64,000 nt of DNA from Lachnospiraceae bacterium (GCA_015056915.1 SVFK01000010.1:1-64000), one strand, 5' to 3'. Counted from the stretch's first letter, positions 26,077 through 37,236 are shown. The notes: a model not told the origin generated them from the sequence alone. A program made the numbers and translations.

Positions 26077-26970
26077 CTAGCCTTTGATACCACCCTGATA
26101 GGTAATACCGTCCACAAGGTACTCTTCACCATACAAAAATACCAGCAGGCTTGGCACCATATAAATGGTAGCTACCGCAAATGCCAGTCCCACCTCACCT
26201 GCATTTATCTTACTTAAGAAGACTGACAGGGGATGTGTCTCCGGGTCTGACAACAGAATCAACGGCTGCTCCACCATGTTCCAGTAATCAATAAATACTA
26301 AAATCGCTGCCGAACACAAGGCTCCTTTACACAGTGGCATACAGATACGCCTGAATATCTGCCATTCTCCGGCACCGTCTATCTGCGCTGCCTCCATTAC
26401 GGATGACGGAATTCTTTTCATAAATTTCGTCAAAAGAAATACCGCAAAGGGAGAAAAGATACCCGGCAACCAGATAGCCCAGTAACTGTCCAACAGATTC
26501 AGCCACTCAGCCACCAGATAATTGGGCACCAGTGTCACCTGATAAGGCATCAGCATCAGTATTATATATGTAAAAAATATAATGGACCTCAGCTTCCCCG
26601 TATACCTCGCAAAGCCGTAGGAGGCAAGGGAAGCCACCAACAGCTGAAACACTACGATGGGTACTACCAATACCACAGAGTTCCAGAATTTCAGCAGATA
26701 TTCCGGACTTTTGAAAAGCACCGTAATATATTGACTAAAGGATACCATATCCGGTATGAATTTCAAATTTACCTTCTCTGCAATATATACCTTTCCACCG
26801 GTATCCGTGGTCGCAAACACAGAACCGTAATTAGCTGATATTTCCGATGCCGACATAAAGGAATTGGAAATGGTAAGTACGATAGGCAACAAAAACAATA
26901 TTGCAAAGGTTGCTGCTATCAGCGTAGCAATCGTTATCTTGGTAATGCTCCACAGCTTCTTTGCTTTCAT
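26077..26970 (-). CDS. Sugar-type ABC permease, MalG-like
   Basis: The 297-residue permease has six predicted helices, with an outside insertion after the first (ANYGSVFATTDTGGKVYIAEK). The ATPase-docking EAA loop is canonical: EAAQIDGAGEWQIFRRICMPL. It starts on the last base of the upstream permease (TGATG), so the two are translationally coupled. With that permease it should form the pore for the substrate bound by the two lipoproteins. No ATPase gene is in the cluster; a shared MsmX-type ATPase from elsewhere would be needed. Confidence 0.92.
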   Translation of the reverse strand: MKAKKLWSITKITIATLIAATFAILFLLPIVLTISNSFMSASEISANYGSVFATTDTGGKVYIAEKVNLKFIPDMVSFSQYITVLFKSPEYLLKFWNSVVLVVPIVVFQLLVASLASYGFARYTGKLRSIIFFTYIILMLMPYQVTLVPNYLVAEWLNLLDSYWAIWLPGIFSPFAVFLLTKFMKRIPSSVMEAAQIDGAGEWQIFRRICMPLCKGALCSAAILVFIDYWNMVEQPLILLSDPETHPLSVFLSKINAGEVGLAFAVATIYMVPSLLVFLYGEEYLVDGITYQGGIKG

Positions 26971-27875
26971 CAGCCTTCCACATCCTTTCCGAAACGATTT
27001 TCTACTATGAATAAGGTTCCTATAATTACTATCATCACAAGCGACATTAAGATAGCTGCTGCTGACAGAGTCTGATAATCCAGATTCTTAAATTTATTAT
27101 TCATAAAATGCTGCAGCATATATATGGAGTCATAAGGATAATCCGTTGTCAACAAATAGATTTCACGGAATATCTTAAAGGAACTGATTAGCGACATTAT
27201 TGTAACAAACAATATTGTCGATGACAAATATCTGATTTTGATATAGCAAAAAATCTGTAGCGGCGAAGCACTCTCCAGTCGTGCCACCTCCAAAATATCC
27301 TTCGGTACACTTGCAAGTGCTGCCATAAATAAAATCATATTGTAGCCTAAGTTTTTCCAAAGGAACAAAATCACGATTACAATGGTAGAATACTCCGATT
27401 TCATCCAGTCTATTTTGTCTATTCCGAATACAGCCAGCATATCATTCACCGCACCATTATAATGGAACAGCACCTGCCAAATCAGCACAATAGATGCCAC
27501 CGGCACCATCATAGGACTTAAGAAAAAGGTTCGAAACTGACTTCTAAACGGGAGCTTTGATTCCAGTACAATGGCCAGCATCAGCGATAAAATCACTGCC
27601 AGTGGTACTGCAATTACAGAGAAAACAGCCGTATTACGAATTGCTGTCTGGAATGCCACATTCCCTAATACATTTTTGAAGTTATCCAAAAAGACAAAAT
27701 TGGCACTAATCGGATTATCCACCATGGAATAATAAATAATTACCAAGAACGGTAACAGGAAAAAGAGAAGCACACCAAGAAAGCTTGGGGCTATATAAAG
27801 CCCCGAGCTCATCTTTAATTTGCGCAGTCTTTTTGTTGATTTCCTATGCTGTCTTTTTATCTGCAAAAGCTTCAC
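26970..27875 (-). CDS. Sugar-type ABC permease, MalF/UgpA-like, with degenerate EAA loop
   Basis: The 301-residue permease has a basic N-terminal tail (KRQHRKSTKRLRKLK) and six helices. The docking loop reads EVARLESASPLQIFCYIKIRYL where partners usually have EAAxxDGA...PxL: the DG pair and the proline are lost. That may weaken or alter contact with the ATPase. The start is GTG at 27875 with AAAGGTG upstream. Copy B of the binding protein lies 52 bases upstream. Confidence 0.9.
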   Translation of the reverse strand: MKLLQIKRQHRKSTKRLRKLKMSSGLYIAPSFLGVLLFFLLPFLVIIYYSMVDNPISANFVFLDNFKNVLGNVAFQTAIRNTAVFSVIAVPLAVILSLMLAIVLESKLPFRSQFRTFFLSPMMVPVASIVLIWQVLFHYNGAVNDMLAVFGIDKIDWMKSEYSTIVIVILFLWKNLGYNMILFMAALASVPKDILEVARLESASPLQIFCYIKIRYLSSTILFVTIMSLISSFKIFREIYLLTTDYPYDSIYMLQHFMNNKFKNLDYQTLSAAAILMSLVMIVIIGTLFIVENRFGKDVEG

Positions 27876-27927
27876 GACGTCACCTTTCTAACCACAAGCA
27901 GAATTCTATTTCTGTCTTCACTTATTA

Positions 27928-30225
27928 TTAACGATTCTCATTTACATATATCTGTACGCGGCTCTGAATAATCTCCGCCACATCTCCGGCAGACTTTTGT
28001 CCCTGGAAGAAGGCTTCTGACTCCTCTTCAATAATCTTCATAATCTCCTGATCTGCATTGGAAATGGGCTTTGCAACATCTATCAGTGCCAACAGACGAT
28101 CCACCTCTTCCTGTGTAACGGTGTGGAAGGTATATTCCCAATCACCATAACCGATACCTGACATTGCTTCCATGGCAATGGGATTGCCTTCCTCGTCAAG
28201 AACCAGCTCCCCATTCTCGTCTGTTACATACTCAACAGTAGTTTCTTCTACTATTTTCTCATCCAGCAAAGCTTTATTGGTGGGCAGCCCCCACGAGAAC
28301 ATATCATCGGGCTCCTTGGACAAATAATCCTCAATAAACGCCCATGCACCGTCTTTATTCTGAGCTTTGGATGCAATTGCATACATCTGGTCACCGGTCA
28401 GATAACAGCCACTGTCACCATTATCATTGGGATAACCGATAAAGGTAATCGGTTCATTAAACATTGCATCGTATTGCTGAATGGTATTCAGTTCATAGAC
28501 CGTTATCATGTCCAACAACACATCTCCCGCCTGTATCTTCACAGGTGTGGAACGCTCATCATTTTCATAATCGAATTCATCCGGGAATTCGTTCACAAAT
28601 TCCAGAATACGCGTAAACGCCTCGGAATCAAAGGTACATTCTCCGGTGCTCCAGTCAATAAACTGATTCTGATTAAAGGTTAACAGATAATGCATGATTA
28701 ATGCTTTGGATGCATAATCAAAGAGCATCGCACCCTCATGCTCCTCGGAATATGCCATCAGTTCCTCAAGGGTCCAGCCCATTTCACTTCCTACCTCAGC
28801 GGTTTTTCCTACAACGGTAGATAAATTAAAGGTATTGGGGATGCATATCAGCTTATCGTTTATGGTATAGGCGTTCACTACACTCTCCAGAAAATCATCC
28901 TTGCTCACCAGACTGCTCTGCTCCAGATACGGTGTCAAATCCTCAAACACACCCTTTGCCGCCAGACGATTGATGTCCAGCTGGGAAATATCCAGAATAT
29001 CCGGGCAATTGGAGCCGGATACAATATCATTATTCAGATTGTTTATTCCGTCCTGATAGCTGGTCTCCGTCCAGTTGTTGGTATCTATGTAGGTTTTCAC
29101 CGTAACACGATAGGTATCGCTGCCCTTATTAAAGCTTACAGCCGCTGCCTGCAGTGATTGATTCTCATATAAAGTACCAATCACTATCTGCTCCTTCTCA
29201 GGCAATTCAGAGGTCCTTGTCTTAGTCAGAGAAGCAATCTCCGTCTCGTTGGTATTCCAATCCCGTATCACAGCGAAGAGCCTGCCATCTTCCAAGGCAC
29301 CCACATACTCTACATAAGTACCGTTGATGTCACTATCCAGCCAGGAAAGCAATTCCGTAGTCGCTTGGGTCTCAATACTATATTCGTATACCTGACTGCC
29401 GTCATTTACAAGAAAATCCCCCTCCAGACCCTGTATCAGATTGCCGTTTCCGTTACCATTAGGGAAATTCTCATAGCTTTGTCCCAGCTGCTTACTTTCA
29501 AACATTACTTCAGCAAGCACATATCCACCGGTTGATGATGTCGTATCATAATAGGTTGCATATACCTTGCCATCCTTGCCGATTCCCATGCCCTGAATCC
29601 AGCTGCCATTCAGATTGACATCACCCTGATACTGTCCACCTGCATCAAACAAACGAATCTTATCGTCTGCAGTAGCATAATATCTTCCGGATGCATCTAC
29701 CACGAATCTGTTAATATATCCATATTCATCATCCTTTTTTACGATGTCTGTAATATCTTCGTCCAGCAACTGATTGCCTGCGGCATCATACTTACACAAA
29801 AAATAGCTTTCAGAGGAAGAGAACATATCCTCTGTCATATTCCACTGATACTCTATCGTATATACATTCTCCGCTTCATCCAGGCAAAAGCCGTTAAGAC
29901 TTCTGTTTTCACCAAAAGCAACAGGCAGTGTTGATACCTCGCCGGTCTCCAGAGAATGCTTACATATCTTTTCAGATGCTGTCAGCGCCACCTCATCATA
30001 AGAATAGGATGTATAATACATACTATTTCCCACAACCTGCATATTGTACATATTGAGATTTTGCGAATTATCCAGCTCTATGTATTCGGGCACATACACA
30101 TATTCCTTCAATTCAGCGCTAGTCTGTGCCTGGTGATTCCCGCAGGCTGTCAATGCCATCATCAAGGCTGTCGCCACTACAAGTGCACAGACCCCTTTCC
30201 CCTTCTTCATGTACCTCTTCATCAT
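27928..30225 (-). CDS. Large extracellular solute-binding lipoprotein (copy B)
   Basis: The 765-residue lipoprotein parallels copy A: lipobox LTAC (Cys28), a beta-rich N-terminal half (VDASGRYYATADDKIRLFD, GIGKDGKVYATYYD, LEDGRLFAVIRDW), then a family 1 binding domain (NNDIVSGSNCPDILDISQ; SKEPDDMFSWGLPTNKALL), and the same tail IIQSRVQIYVNENR. The start is uncertain: ATG at 30225 gives a normal signal peptide with GGGAG 11 bases upstream, while ATG at 30270 would add 15 mostly basic residues. It is the first gene of the cluster. Copies A and B differ through most of their length, so this is an old duplication. Confidence 0.82.
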   Translation of the reverse strand: MMKRYMKKGKGVCALVVATALMMALTACGNHQAQTSAELKEYVYVPEYIELDNSQNLNMYNMQVVGNSMYYTSYSYDEVALTASEKICKHSLETGEVSTLPVAFGENRSLNGFCLDEAENVYTIEYQWNMTEDMFSSSESYFLCKYDAAGNQLLDEDITDIVKKDDEYGYINRFVVDASGRYYATADDKIRLFDAGGQYQGDVNLNGSWIQGMGIGKDGKVYATYYDTTSSTGGYVLAEVMFESKQLGQSYENFPNGNGNGNLIQGLEGDFLVNDGSQVYEYSIETQATTELLSWLDSDINGTYVEYVGALEDGRLFAVIRDWNTNETEIASLTKTRTSELPEKEQIVIGTLYENQSLQAAAVSFNKGSDTYRVTVKTYIDTNNWTETSYQDGINNLNNDIVSGSNCPDILDISQLDINRLAAKGVFEDLTPYLEQSSLVSKDDFLESVVNAYTINDKLICIPNTFNLSTVVGKTAEVGSEMGWTLEELMAYSEEHEGAMLFDYASKALIMHYLLTFNQNQFIDWSTGECTFDSEAFTRILEFVNEFPDEFDYENDERSTPVKIQAGDVLLDMITVYELNTIQQYDAMFNEPITFIGYPNDNGDSGCYLTGDQMYAIASKAQNKDGAWAFIEDYLSKEPDDMFSWGLPTNKALLDEKIVEETTVEYVTDENGELVLDEEGNPIAMEAMSGIGYGDWEYTFHTVTQEEVDRLLALIDVAKPISNADQEIMKIIEEESEAFFQGQKSAGDVAEIIQSRVQIYVNENR

Positions 30226-30358
30226 TACTTTCTTCACTCCCTTAAAAACTCTTTTTTTTACAAATTTCATTATACTCCTATATCCCCCAAAAAGCATCTT
30301 AAGATTTTATGAAGTATTATGTTACCATGATGCAGAATCAGTAATACTATCTAACCCC

Positions 30359-30387
30359 TTTCTATCATACCTCTTTTTTGATATAAT
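30359..30387 (+). promoter_or_regulatory. candidate promoter for the membrane glycosyltransferase
   Basis: An extended -10, TGATATAAT (30379-30387), lies 58 bases before the ATG at 30446; the -35 (TTTCTA) is weak. Confidence 0.42.
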
Positions 30388-30445
30388 GCTGACAGATAAT
30401 GTTTTATTTATTCTATGATAAATATCAAAAAGGGACGGTACTTTT

Positions 30446-33400
30446 ATGACATATATTCATCTTTCTGCTCTTTATGCTGTTTTGTTATTTACGGGCTGCC
30501 ACCTTCTGATAACCTGCAAAAAGAAATATCATCCCCCGAAGGCTATTCTTTTCCTATTACTGGGTGCAAGTCTTTTGCTGCGCATTCTTTTTGCAGTCTC
30601 CAATGTAGGCTTTGGCAGTGATATTGCCAGTTTCTCGGCGTGGGCTGATCGTATGTTTACAGTGGGACCTTCCGAATTTTATTCAGAAAGTTATTTCTCC
30701 GATTATCCGCCGGGCTTCATGTATATTTTGTATCTTATTGGTGCTTTGCGCTCCTTTTTAAGCATTCCCAACTATTCCGGACTACATCTTCTACTGTTAA
30801 AGCTTCCGGCAATCATATGTGACCTGCTCTGCGGTGTTGTGCTTTATCGGGAGAGCATGAGAAAATCAGACTGCCAAACCTCACTGATACTGGTTACAGC
30901 ATATCTCTTTAATCCGGTAATTATATTGAATTCCTCTCTTTGGGGTCAGGTAGATTCCGTATTTACCTTATTGGTAGTGTGCATGTGTCTGGCTCTTGTA
31001 AGAAAAAAGCTGTTGCCCGCTTATATTTTCTTTGGCATCGGAGTCCTCTTAAAGCCACAGACACTGATATTTGCCCCGGTATTGCTGGTAGGCATATTGG
31101 ATTATGTTTTTTTGCAAAATTTCTCGCCCAAAAAGCTACTCTATAACGTATTACAGGGCATATGTGTCCTGTTGGGAATGCTTTTGTTATGCCTTCCCTT
31201 TGGGTTGGAAAATGTACTGTTACAATACACCAATACACTGGGCTCCTATCCCTATGCAGCAGTGAATGCCTATAATTTCTGGAGCCTGCTGGGATTCAAC
31301 TGGGTTAGTCAGGATACCACCTTTCTCTTCCTAAGCTGTAAAAGCTGGGGATATATTGTGATTCTGCTGATTGTGGTGCTTACTCTTATCATGAGTCTTC
31401 ACAGGAAAGATGATAGCACAAAATATCCTCTTTTGGGTGCCTTTATTATTTTAACCATGTTTACCTTTTCCGTACGTATGCATGAGCGATATCTGTATCC
31501 CGGCCTCATACTGCTGTTATTCGCATATTTATACAAGCCCGGTAAATCCTTATTCCTTTGCTACGGTGGCTTTTCTCTTCTGCACTTTTATAATACGGCC
31601 CATGTGCTGTTTCACTATGACTATGCCAATTACAATGCCAAGGCTCCCATTATCCTGCTTACCTCTGCAGGAATGGTGCTGTGTATCGGCTATTTTTATC
31701 ATACCATCCGACTTGATAAGATGCGGATGCCCCAGCCGCTTGCACCGATGTCCTCTGACAAGGCAGCTCCCTTTAGCCGTTGGGACGGATTCCTGCTCTT
31801 TGTCATCATGGCACTTTACAGCTGCTTTGCCCTATATGATCTGGGTGATACCAAAGCACCTGTCACTGCCTATGAAATGAAGCAAAATGAAAGCGTTGTG
31901 TTGGACTTTGGTGAGAATCAGCATCCCACAACACTTTCCTATTACATCGCCCCCTGGCAGGACCGCCGCTTTTATCTGGAAGGCCGTAATACCACGGAAG
32001 AACTTTGGCAGCAATTAGATCATATCACTTTGGCAAATGTTTTTACATGGCAAGATATTCCTCTTACAGGTAACAGCCGCTATCTGCGACTTACTCTCAG
32101 TGATACACAGGCTTCGCTGTTGGAAATTACCTTTACGGATGCACAGGGCAATCTATTGCTTCCTGTAAATGCTTCGGAATATCCTGCTCTTTTCGATGAA
32201 AATACACTGCATCCTGAGGATAGCAGTTTTCGTAATAGCATGTATTTTGATGAAATCTATCATGGGCGTACCGCATATGAATTTGTACAGGGATTGCAAA
32301 CCTATGAAACCACACACCCGCCTCTTGGTAAAATCTTTATAGCTCTGGGTGTGGCAGTCTTTGGTATGAATCCCTTTGGTTGGCGTATTGCCGGCACCCT
32401 GTTCGGTATCGCCATGCTACCTTTTATTTATCTGTTTGGCAAAAGAATGACCGGCAATACCCCCGCCGCAGCCCTATGCTGTTTCCTTTTTGCCTTTGAT
32501 TTCATGCATTTTGTTCAGACGCGAATTGCAACCATTGACGTCTTTATAACCTTTTTTGTAATTGCAATGTATTACTTTATGTACCTCTACTATAATCAGA
32601 GCTTTTATGACACTCCGCTAAAGCACACACTGCTTCCCTTGGGAGCCTGCGGTATTGCTATGGGTCTGGGCTTTGCCTGCAAGTGGACCGGTGCTTATGC
32701 CGGAATCGGTCTGGCTATTCTCTTTTTTGCCACCTTATTCAGGCGTTTCAGAGAATACCTATATGCCAAGAAATATCCGAAGGGCACTACCAACGGAATA
32801 GCACATTCTGATATTTTGCAAAAATTTATTCCTTACACCGCCAAAACCATTGGCTTCTGCCTGATATTTTTTGTTATAATACCGGTTGTCATTTATGTGC
32901 TGTCATACCTACCCTTTGTTGATTATGCTCAGAATGGGCTGATAGAAAGAATGGTACAAAACCAAACAAGCATGTTCAGCTACCACAGCAATTTGGATGC
33001 CACACATCCTTTTTCCTCTTCCTGGTATGAATGGCCGCTAATGCTTCGACCGGTTTGGTATTACTCCAACATTGTAGCAGAAAGTGCAACGATGCATCTG
33101 CGGGAGGGAATCAGTGCCTTTGGCAATCCACTTGTATGGTGGGCAGGGATACCTGCGTTTTTGTATCTGTGCTACATCCTTATAAGGAATTGGGTACAGA
33201 AATATATAAATGAAGAGGCTGATAATACCACCAAAATAGCGGATATGTCCAATGATAGCTTAAAGCATACAGGAACGATAGTATTCCTTATAACAGGATA
33301 TCTTGCACAATATCTGCCCTGGGTATTTGTGACACGTATTTCCTTTATCTATCACTATTTCCCCAGTGTAGCCTTTGTGGTGTATATGATTGTTTACAGC

Positions 33401-33583
33401 CTGCTGCAAATAAAGAAAAAGGTATCAAATCGAACCTTTATCATTTGCCTGTCCATCTATGGTGCCGCAGTATTTGCTCTTTTCCTGCTCTTCTACCCGG
33501 TTCTTGCCGGACAGCCTATAGACAGTACATTTGTAGACACCTACCTGCGCTGGATGGAAGGCTGGGTGCTTGTGGCAAATTAA
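30446..33583 (+). CDS. Two-module membrane glycosyltransferase (GT39/PMT-type C-terminal half)
   Basis: The 1045-residue polytopic protein seems to join two lipid-phosphate-sugar-dependent glycosyltransferases. The N-terminal half (about 1-415) has roughly ten helices and motifs of the mannosyltransferase-like C superfamily (FGSDIASFSAWADRMF, YSESYFSDYPPGFMYILY). A soluble beta-rich linker spans about 450-590. The C-terminal half is PMT-like, with the acidic motif MYFDEIYHGRTAYE near 598-611, THPPLGK, and RIATIDVFITFF. PMT enzymes transfer mannose from a polyprenyl phosphate to Ser/Thr of exported proteins. The acceptor is unknown; nearby lipoproteins or flagellar parts are guesses. The ATG has AGGGACGG upstream. 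Confidence 0.85.
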   Translation: MTYIHLSALYAVLLFTGCHLLITCKKKYHPPKAILFLLLGASLLLRILFAVSNVGFGSDIASFSAWADRMFTVGPSEFYSESYFSDYPPGFMYILYLIGALRSFLSIPNYSGLHLLLLKLPAIICDLLCGVVLYRESMRKSDCQTSLILVTAYLFNPVIILNSSLWGQVDSVFTLLVVCMCLALVRKKLLPAYIFFGIGVLLKPQTLIFAPVLLVGILDYVFLQNFSPKKLLYNVLQGICVLLGMLLLCLPFGLENVLLQYTNTLGSYPYAAVNAYNFWSLLGFNWVSQDTTFLFLSCKSWGYIVILLIVVLTLIMSLHRKDDSTKYPLLGAFIILTMFTFSVRMHERYLYPGLILLLFAYLYKPGKSLFLCYGGFSLLHFYNTAHVLFHYDYANYNAKAPIILLTSAGMVLCIGYFYHTIRLDKMRMPQPLAPMSSDKAAPFSRWDGFLLFVIMALYSCFALYDLGDTKAPVTAYEMKQNESVVLDFGENQHPTTLSYYIAPWQDRRFYLEGRNTTEELWQQLDHITLANVFTWQDIPLTGNSRYLRLTLSDTQASLLEITFTDAQGNLLLPVNASEYPALFDENTLHPEDSSFRNSMYFDEIYHGRTAYEFVQGLQTYETTHPPLGKIFIALGVAVFGMNPFGWRIAGTLFGIAMLPFIYLFGKRMTGNTPAAALCCFLFAFDFMHFVQTRIATIDVFITFFVIAMYYFMYLYYNQSFYDTPLKHTLLPLGACGIAMGLGFACKWTGAYAGIGLAILFFATLFRRFREYLYAKKYPKGTTNGIAHSDILQKFIPYTAKTIGFCLIFFVIIPVVIYVLSYLPFVDYAQNGLIERMVQNQTSMFSYHSNLDATHPFSSSWYEWPLMLRPVWYYSNIVAESATMHLREGISAFGNPLVWWAGIPAFLYLCYILIRNWVQKYINEEADNTTKIADMSNDSLKHTGTIVFLITGYLAQYLPWVFVTRISFIYHYFPSVAFVVYMIVYSLLQIKKKVSNRTFIICLSIYGAAVFALFLLFYPVLAGQPIDSTFVDTYLRWMEGWVLVAN

Positions 33584-33609
33584 TGCACAATAACTAATCA
33601 AAACCTTTC

Positions 33610-33638
33610 TTTACCTACTGTTTTAAAGATGATATAAT
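33610..33638 (+). promoter_or_regulatory. promoter for arabinofuranosidase gene
   Basis: TTTACC (33610-33615), a 17-base spacer and TATAAT with an upstream TG (33633-33638) lie 50 bases before the start. Directly after, ATGCAA-N5-TTGCAT (33641-33657) spans the expected start of transcription and could be a repressor site. Confidence 0.65.
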
Positions 33639-33669
33639 GAATGCAAGTGTATTGCATTTTTTATGCTAA

Positions 33670-35196
<1,527 letters not shown>

Positions 35197-35222
35197 AATT
35201 TCAGAAAATATTTTATAGAAGA

Positions 35223-35254
35223 AAAGAAGCTGATGAGAAATCATCAGCTTCTTT
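35223..35254. terminator. bidirectional terminator between abfA and tsf
   Basis: A perfect 14-base-pair stem (AAAGAAGCTGATGA / TCATCAGCTTCTTT) closes on a GAAA tetraloop, with T-rich ends on both strands. It follows abfA by 26 bases and tsf by 45 bases, and should end both transcripts. Confidence 0.9.
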
Positions 35255-35299
35255 GATTATCCTGCTATTTATATGCTTATTTGTCCACTTAATAACAAA

Positions 35300-36235
35300 T
35301 TAGCCTAACTGAGCTGCAACCTCTGCTGCAAAGTCCTCGTTCTTCTTCTCAAGACCTTCACCGGTTTCGAAACGAACAAACTTCTTAACAGACAGCTCTG
35401 CGTTGTTCTCCTTAGCAACCTGAGCAACGTACTGTGCTACAGTCTGCTTGCCATCCTCAGCCTTAACGTATACCTGCTCTAACAGACATACTTCCTTCAA
35501 CTCCTTGTTCAGACGACCAACAATAGCACCCTCAATAACCTTCTCAGGCTTACCAGCCATCTTAGGATCCTGAGCAATCTGAGCTGCGATAATCTCTTTC
35601 TCATGCTCCTTGTATTCCTCAGATACGTCAGCAGTAGCAACGTACTTAGGATTCAAAGCTGCAACCTGCATAGCGATATTGGTCATAGCTTCCTTCACTG
35701 CATCGTTTACAACATTGGTAGCAGCTTCAACGATAACACCGATTCTACCACCGCCGTGAACGTAAGATACAACACAACCATTCTCAGCAGTAACCTTCTC
35801 AAATCTTCTGATGTTCAGGTTCTCACCGATAACTGCAACCTTCTCTACAAGAGCTTCTTTAACAGTCTTGCTGTTGTCTGCTGCCCAAGCTTCTGCAAGG
35901 AAAGCATCCATATCAGCAGCGTCAGAATTCACTGCCTGCTCTGCTACAGCTTCAACAAACTGCTGGAACTGCTCGTTCTTTGCAACGAAGTCAGTTTCGG
36001 AGTTAACTTCAACAACAGCTGCTACAGTATCGTTCTTTACAGCGATGCGGCAGATACCCTCTGCTGCAATTCTGCTTGCCTTCTTCTCAGCCTTAGCCTG
36101 TCCGTTCTTTCTCAAGAACTCAACAGCTTCATCCATATTACCATTGGTCTCATTCAGAGCCTTCTTACAATCCATCATACCTGCGCCGGTCATTTCACGC
36201 AGTTCTTTTACCATTGCTGCTGTAATTTCTGCCAT
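35300..36235 (-). CDS. tsf: Translation elongation factor Ts
   Basis: The 311-residue guanine nucleotide exchange factor recycles EF-Tu. It has the N-terminal UBA-like segment (AAMVKELREMTGAGMMDCKKAL), the EF-Tu contact motif SETDFVAKNEQFQQFV, and the two core subdomains with FEKVTAENGCVVSYVHGGGRIGV. Length matches the clostridial family. An AAGGAAG ribosome site precedes the ATG. It follows rpsB by 70 bases and is co-transcribed with it. Confidence 0.97.
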   Translation of the reverse strand: MAEITAAMVKELREMTGAGMMDCKKALNETNGNMDEAVEFLRKNGQAKAEKKASRIAAEGICRIAVKNDTVAAVVEVNSETDFVAKNEQFQQFVEAVAEQAVNSDAADMDAFLAEAWAADNSKTVKEALVEKVAVIGENLNIRRFEKVTAENGCVVSYVHGGGRIGVIVEAATNVVNDAVKEAMTNIAMQVAALNPKYVATADVSEEYKEHEKEIIAAQIAQDPKMAGKPEKVIEGAIVGRLNKELKEVCLLEQVYVKAEDGKQTVAQYVAQVAKENNAELSVKKFVRFETGEGLEKKNEDFAAEVAAQLG

Positions 36236-36305
36236 GATTATTCTTCCTTTCTACTTCTATCACACTATATGAGAAAAATGTTAATAAGCATTCTTCCAGA
36301 TTGTC

Positions 36306-37067
36306 TTATTCTGCATCTGCTACTTCTTCAATATCCTCAGCAGCTTCTGCATCTACTGCAACTTCTTCTGCTGCGTAAACAGCTTCACCCTGATTAGCTT
36401 CAATAACAGCATCTGCCATCTTGGAAACAATCAGCTTAACTGCTCTGATAGCATCATCATTACCGGGAATGATGTAATCCAGCTCTTCAGGATCACAGTT
36501 GGTATCACCGATACCGATTAAGGTGATTCCGAGAGAATGTGCTTCCTGAACACAAATCTTCTCCTTCTTAGGATCTACTACAAAAATTGCATCGGGAACT
36601 CTGGTCATGTTCTTGATACCGCCAAGATTCTTCTCCAGCTTATCCCACTCTTTCTTTAATTCAATAACTTCCTTCTTAGGTAATACATCAAAGGTTCCGT
36701 CTTCAGCCATGGTCTCGATAGCATGTAATCTGTCGATACGGGACTGGATGGTCTTGAAGTTGGTCAGCATACCACCTAACCATCTTTCATTTACATAGTA
36801 CATACCGCAACGCTCTGCCTCAGTCTTAACTGCATCCTGAGCCTGCTTCTTGGTACCAACAAAAAGAATGGTGCCGCCCTGTGCTGCGATTTCAGAGATT
36901 GCCTTGTATGCCTCATCTACCTTACCTACAGACTTCTGTAAGTCGATGATGTGGATACCGTTTCTCTCGGTGAAGATGTAAGGAGCCATTTTAGGGTTCC
37001 ATCTTCTGGTCTGATGTCCGAAATGAACACCTGCTTCAAGTAACTGCTTCATAGAAATAACGCTCAT
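36306..37067 (-). CDS. rpsB: 30S ribosomal protein S2
   Basis: The 253-residue small-subunit protein has [40 protein letters not shown] and the C-terminal [25 protein letters not shown]. An acidic tail ([16 protein letters not shown]) is usual in clostridial S2. The ATG at 37067 is chosen because GGAGG lies 7 bases upstream; an ATG 51 bases earlier gives a non-homologous extension. A leader of about 165 bases separates it from the promoter. Confidence 0.97.
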   Translation of the reverse strand: MSVISMKQLLEAGVHFGHQTRRWNPKMAPYIFTERNGIHIIDLQKSVGKVDEAYKAISEIAAQGGTILFVGTKKQAQDAVKTEAERCGMYYVNERWLGGMLTNFKTIQSRIDRLHAIETMAEDGTFDVLPKKEVIELKKEWDKLEKNLGGIKNMTRVPDAIFVVDPKKEKICVQEAHSLGITLIGIGDTNCDPEELDYIIPGNDDAIRAVKLIVSKMADAVIEANQGEAVYAAEEVAVDAEAAEDIEEVADAE

Positions 37068-37230
37068 GTTCTTACCTCCATTTGGTTTGTCTCTTCCGCT
37101 ATCCCTTGCTGAAAACATCTGTATTTTCAGGTACCGTAATCCGCGTTAAGAATCCGGTTCGCTCTGATAACTACTTAAAAAAGCATAAGCACCATTATCA
37201 AATAGGGATGCGTGTTTTTTAGTCACAACG
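37068..37230 (-). promoter_or_regulatory. rpsB 5' leader
   Basis: The transcript from the promoter at 37237-37264 should carry about 165 untranslated bases before rpsB, including a short G/C-rich block (GAACCGGATTC...CGCGGATTACGGTACC). Ribosomal protein leaders of this size are often feedback-regulated; I cannot match this one to a known S2 leader class. Confidence 0.4.
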
Positions 37231-37236
37231 GTGTGA

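Noticed and set aside
30225-30445. Promoter for the six-gene transport cluster
   Set aside because: A TATAAT overlaps a possible start codon region near 30268-30273, but no acceptable -35 was found at 16-18 bases; the real promoter cannot be named by eye.
35603-36397. 264-codon plus-strand frame over tsf and rpsB
   Set aside because: Antisense to two essential conserved genes; Leu/Ser/Cys-rich product typical of a shadow frame.
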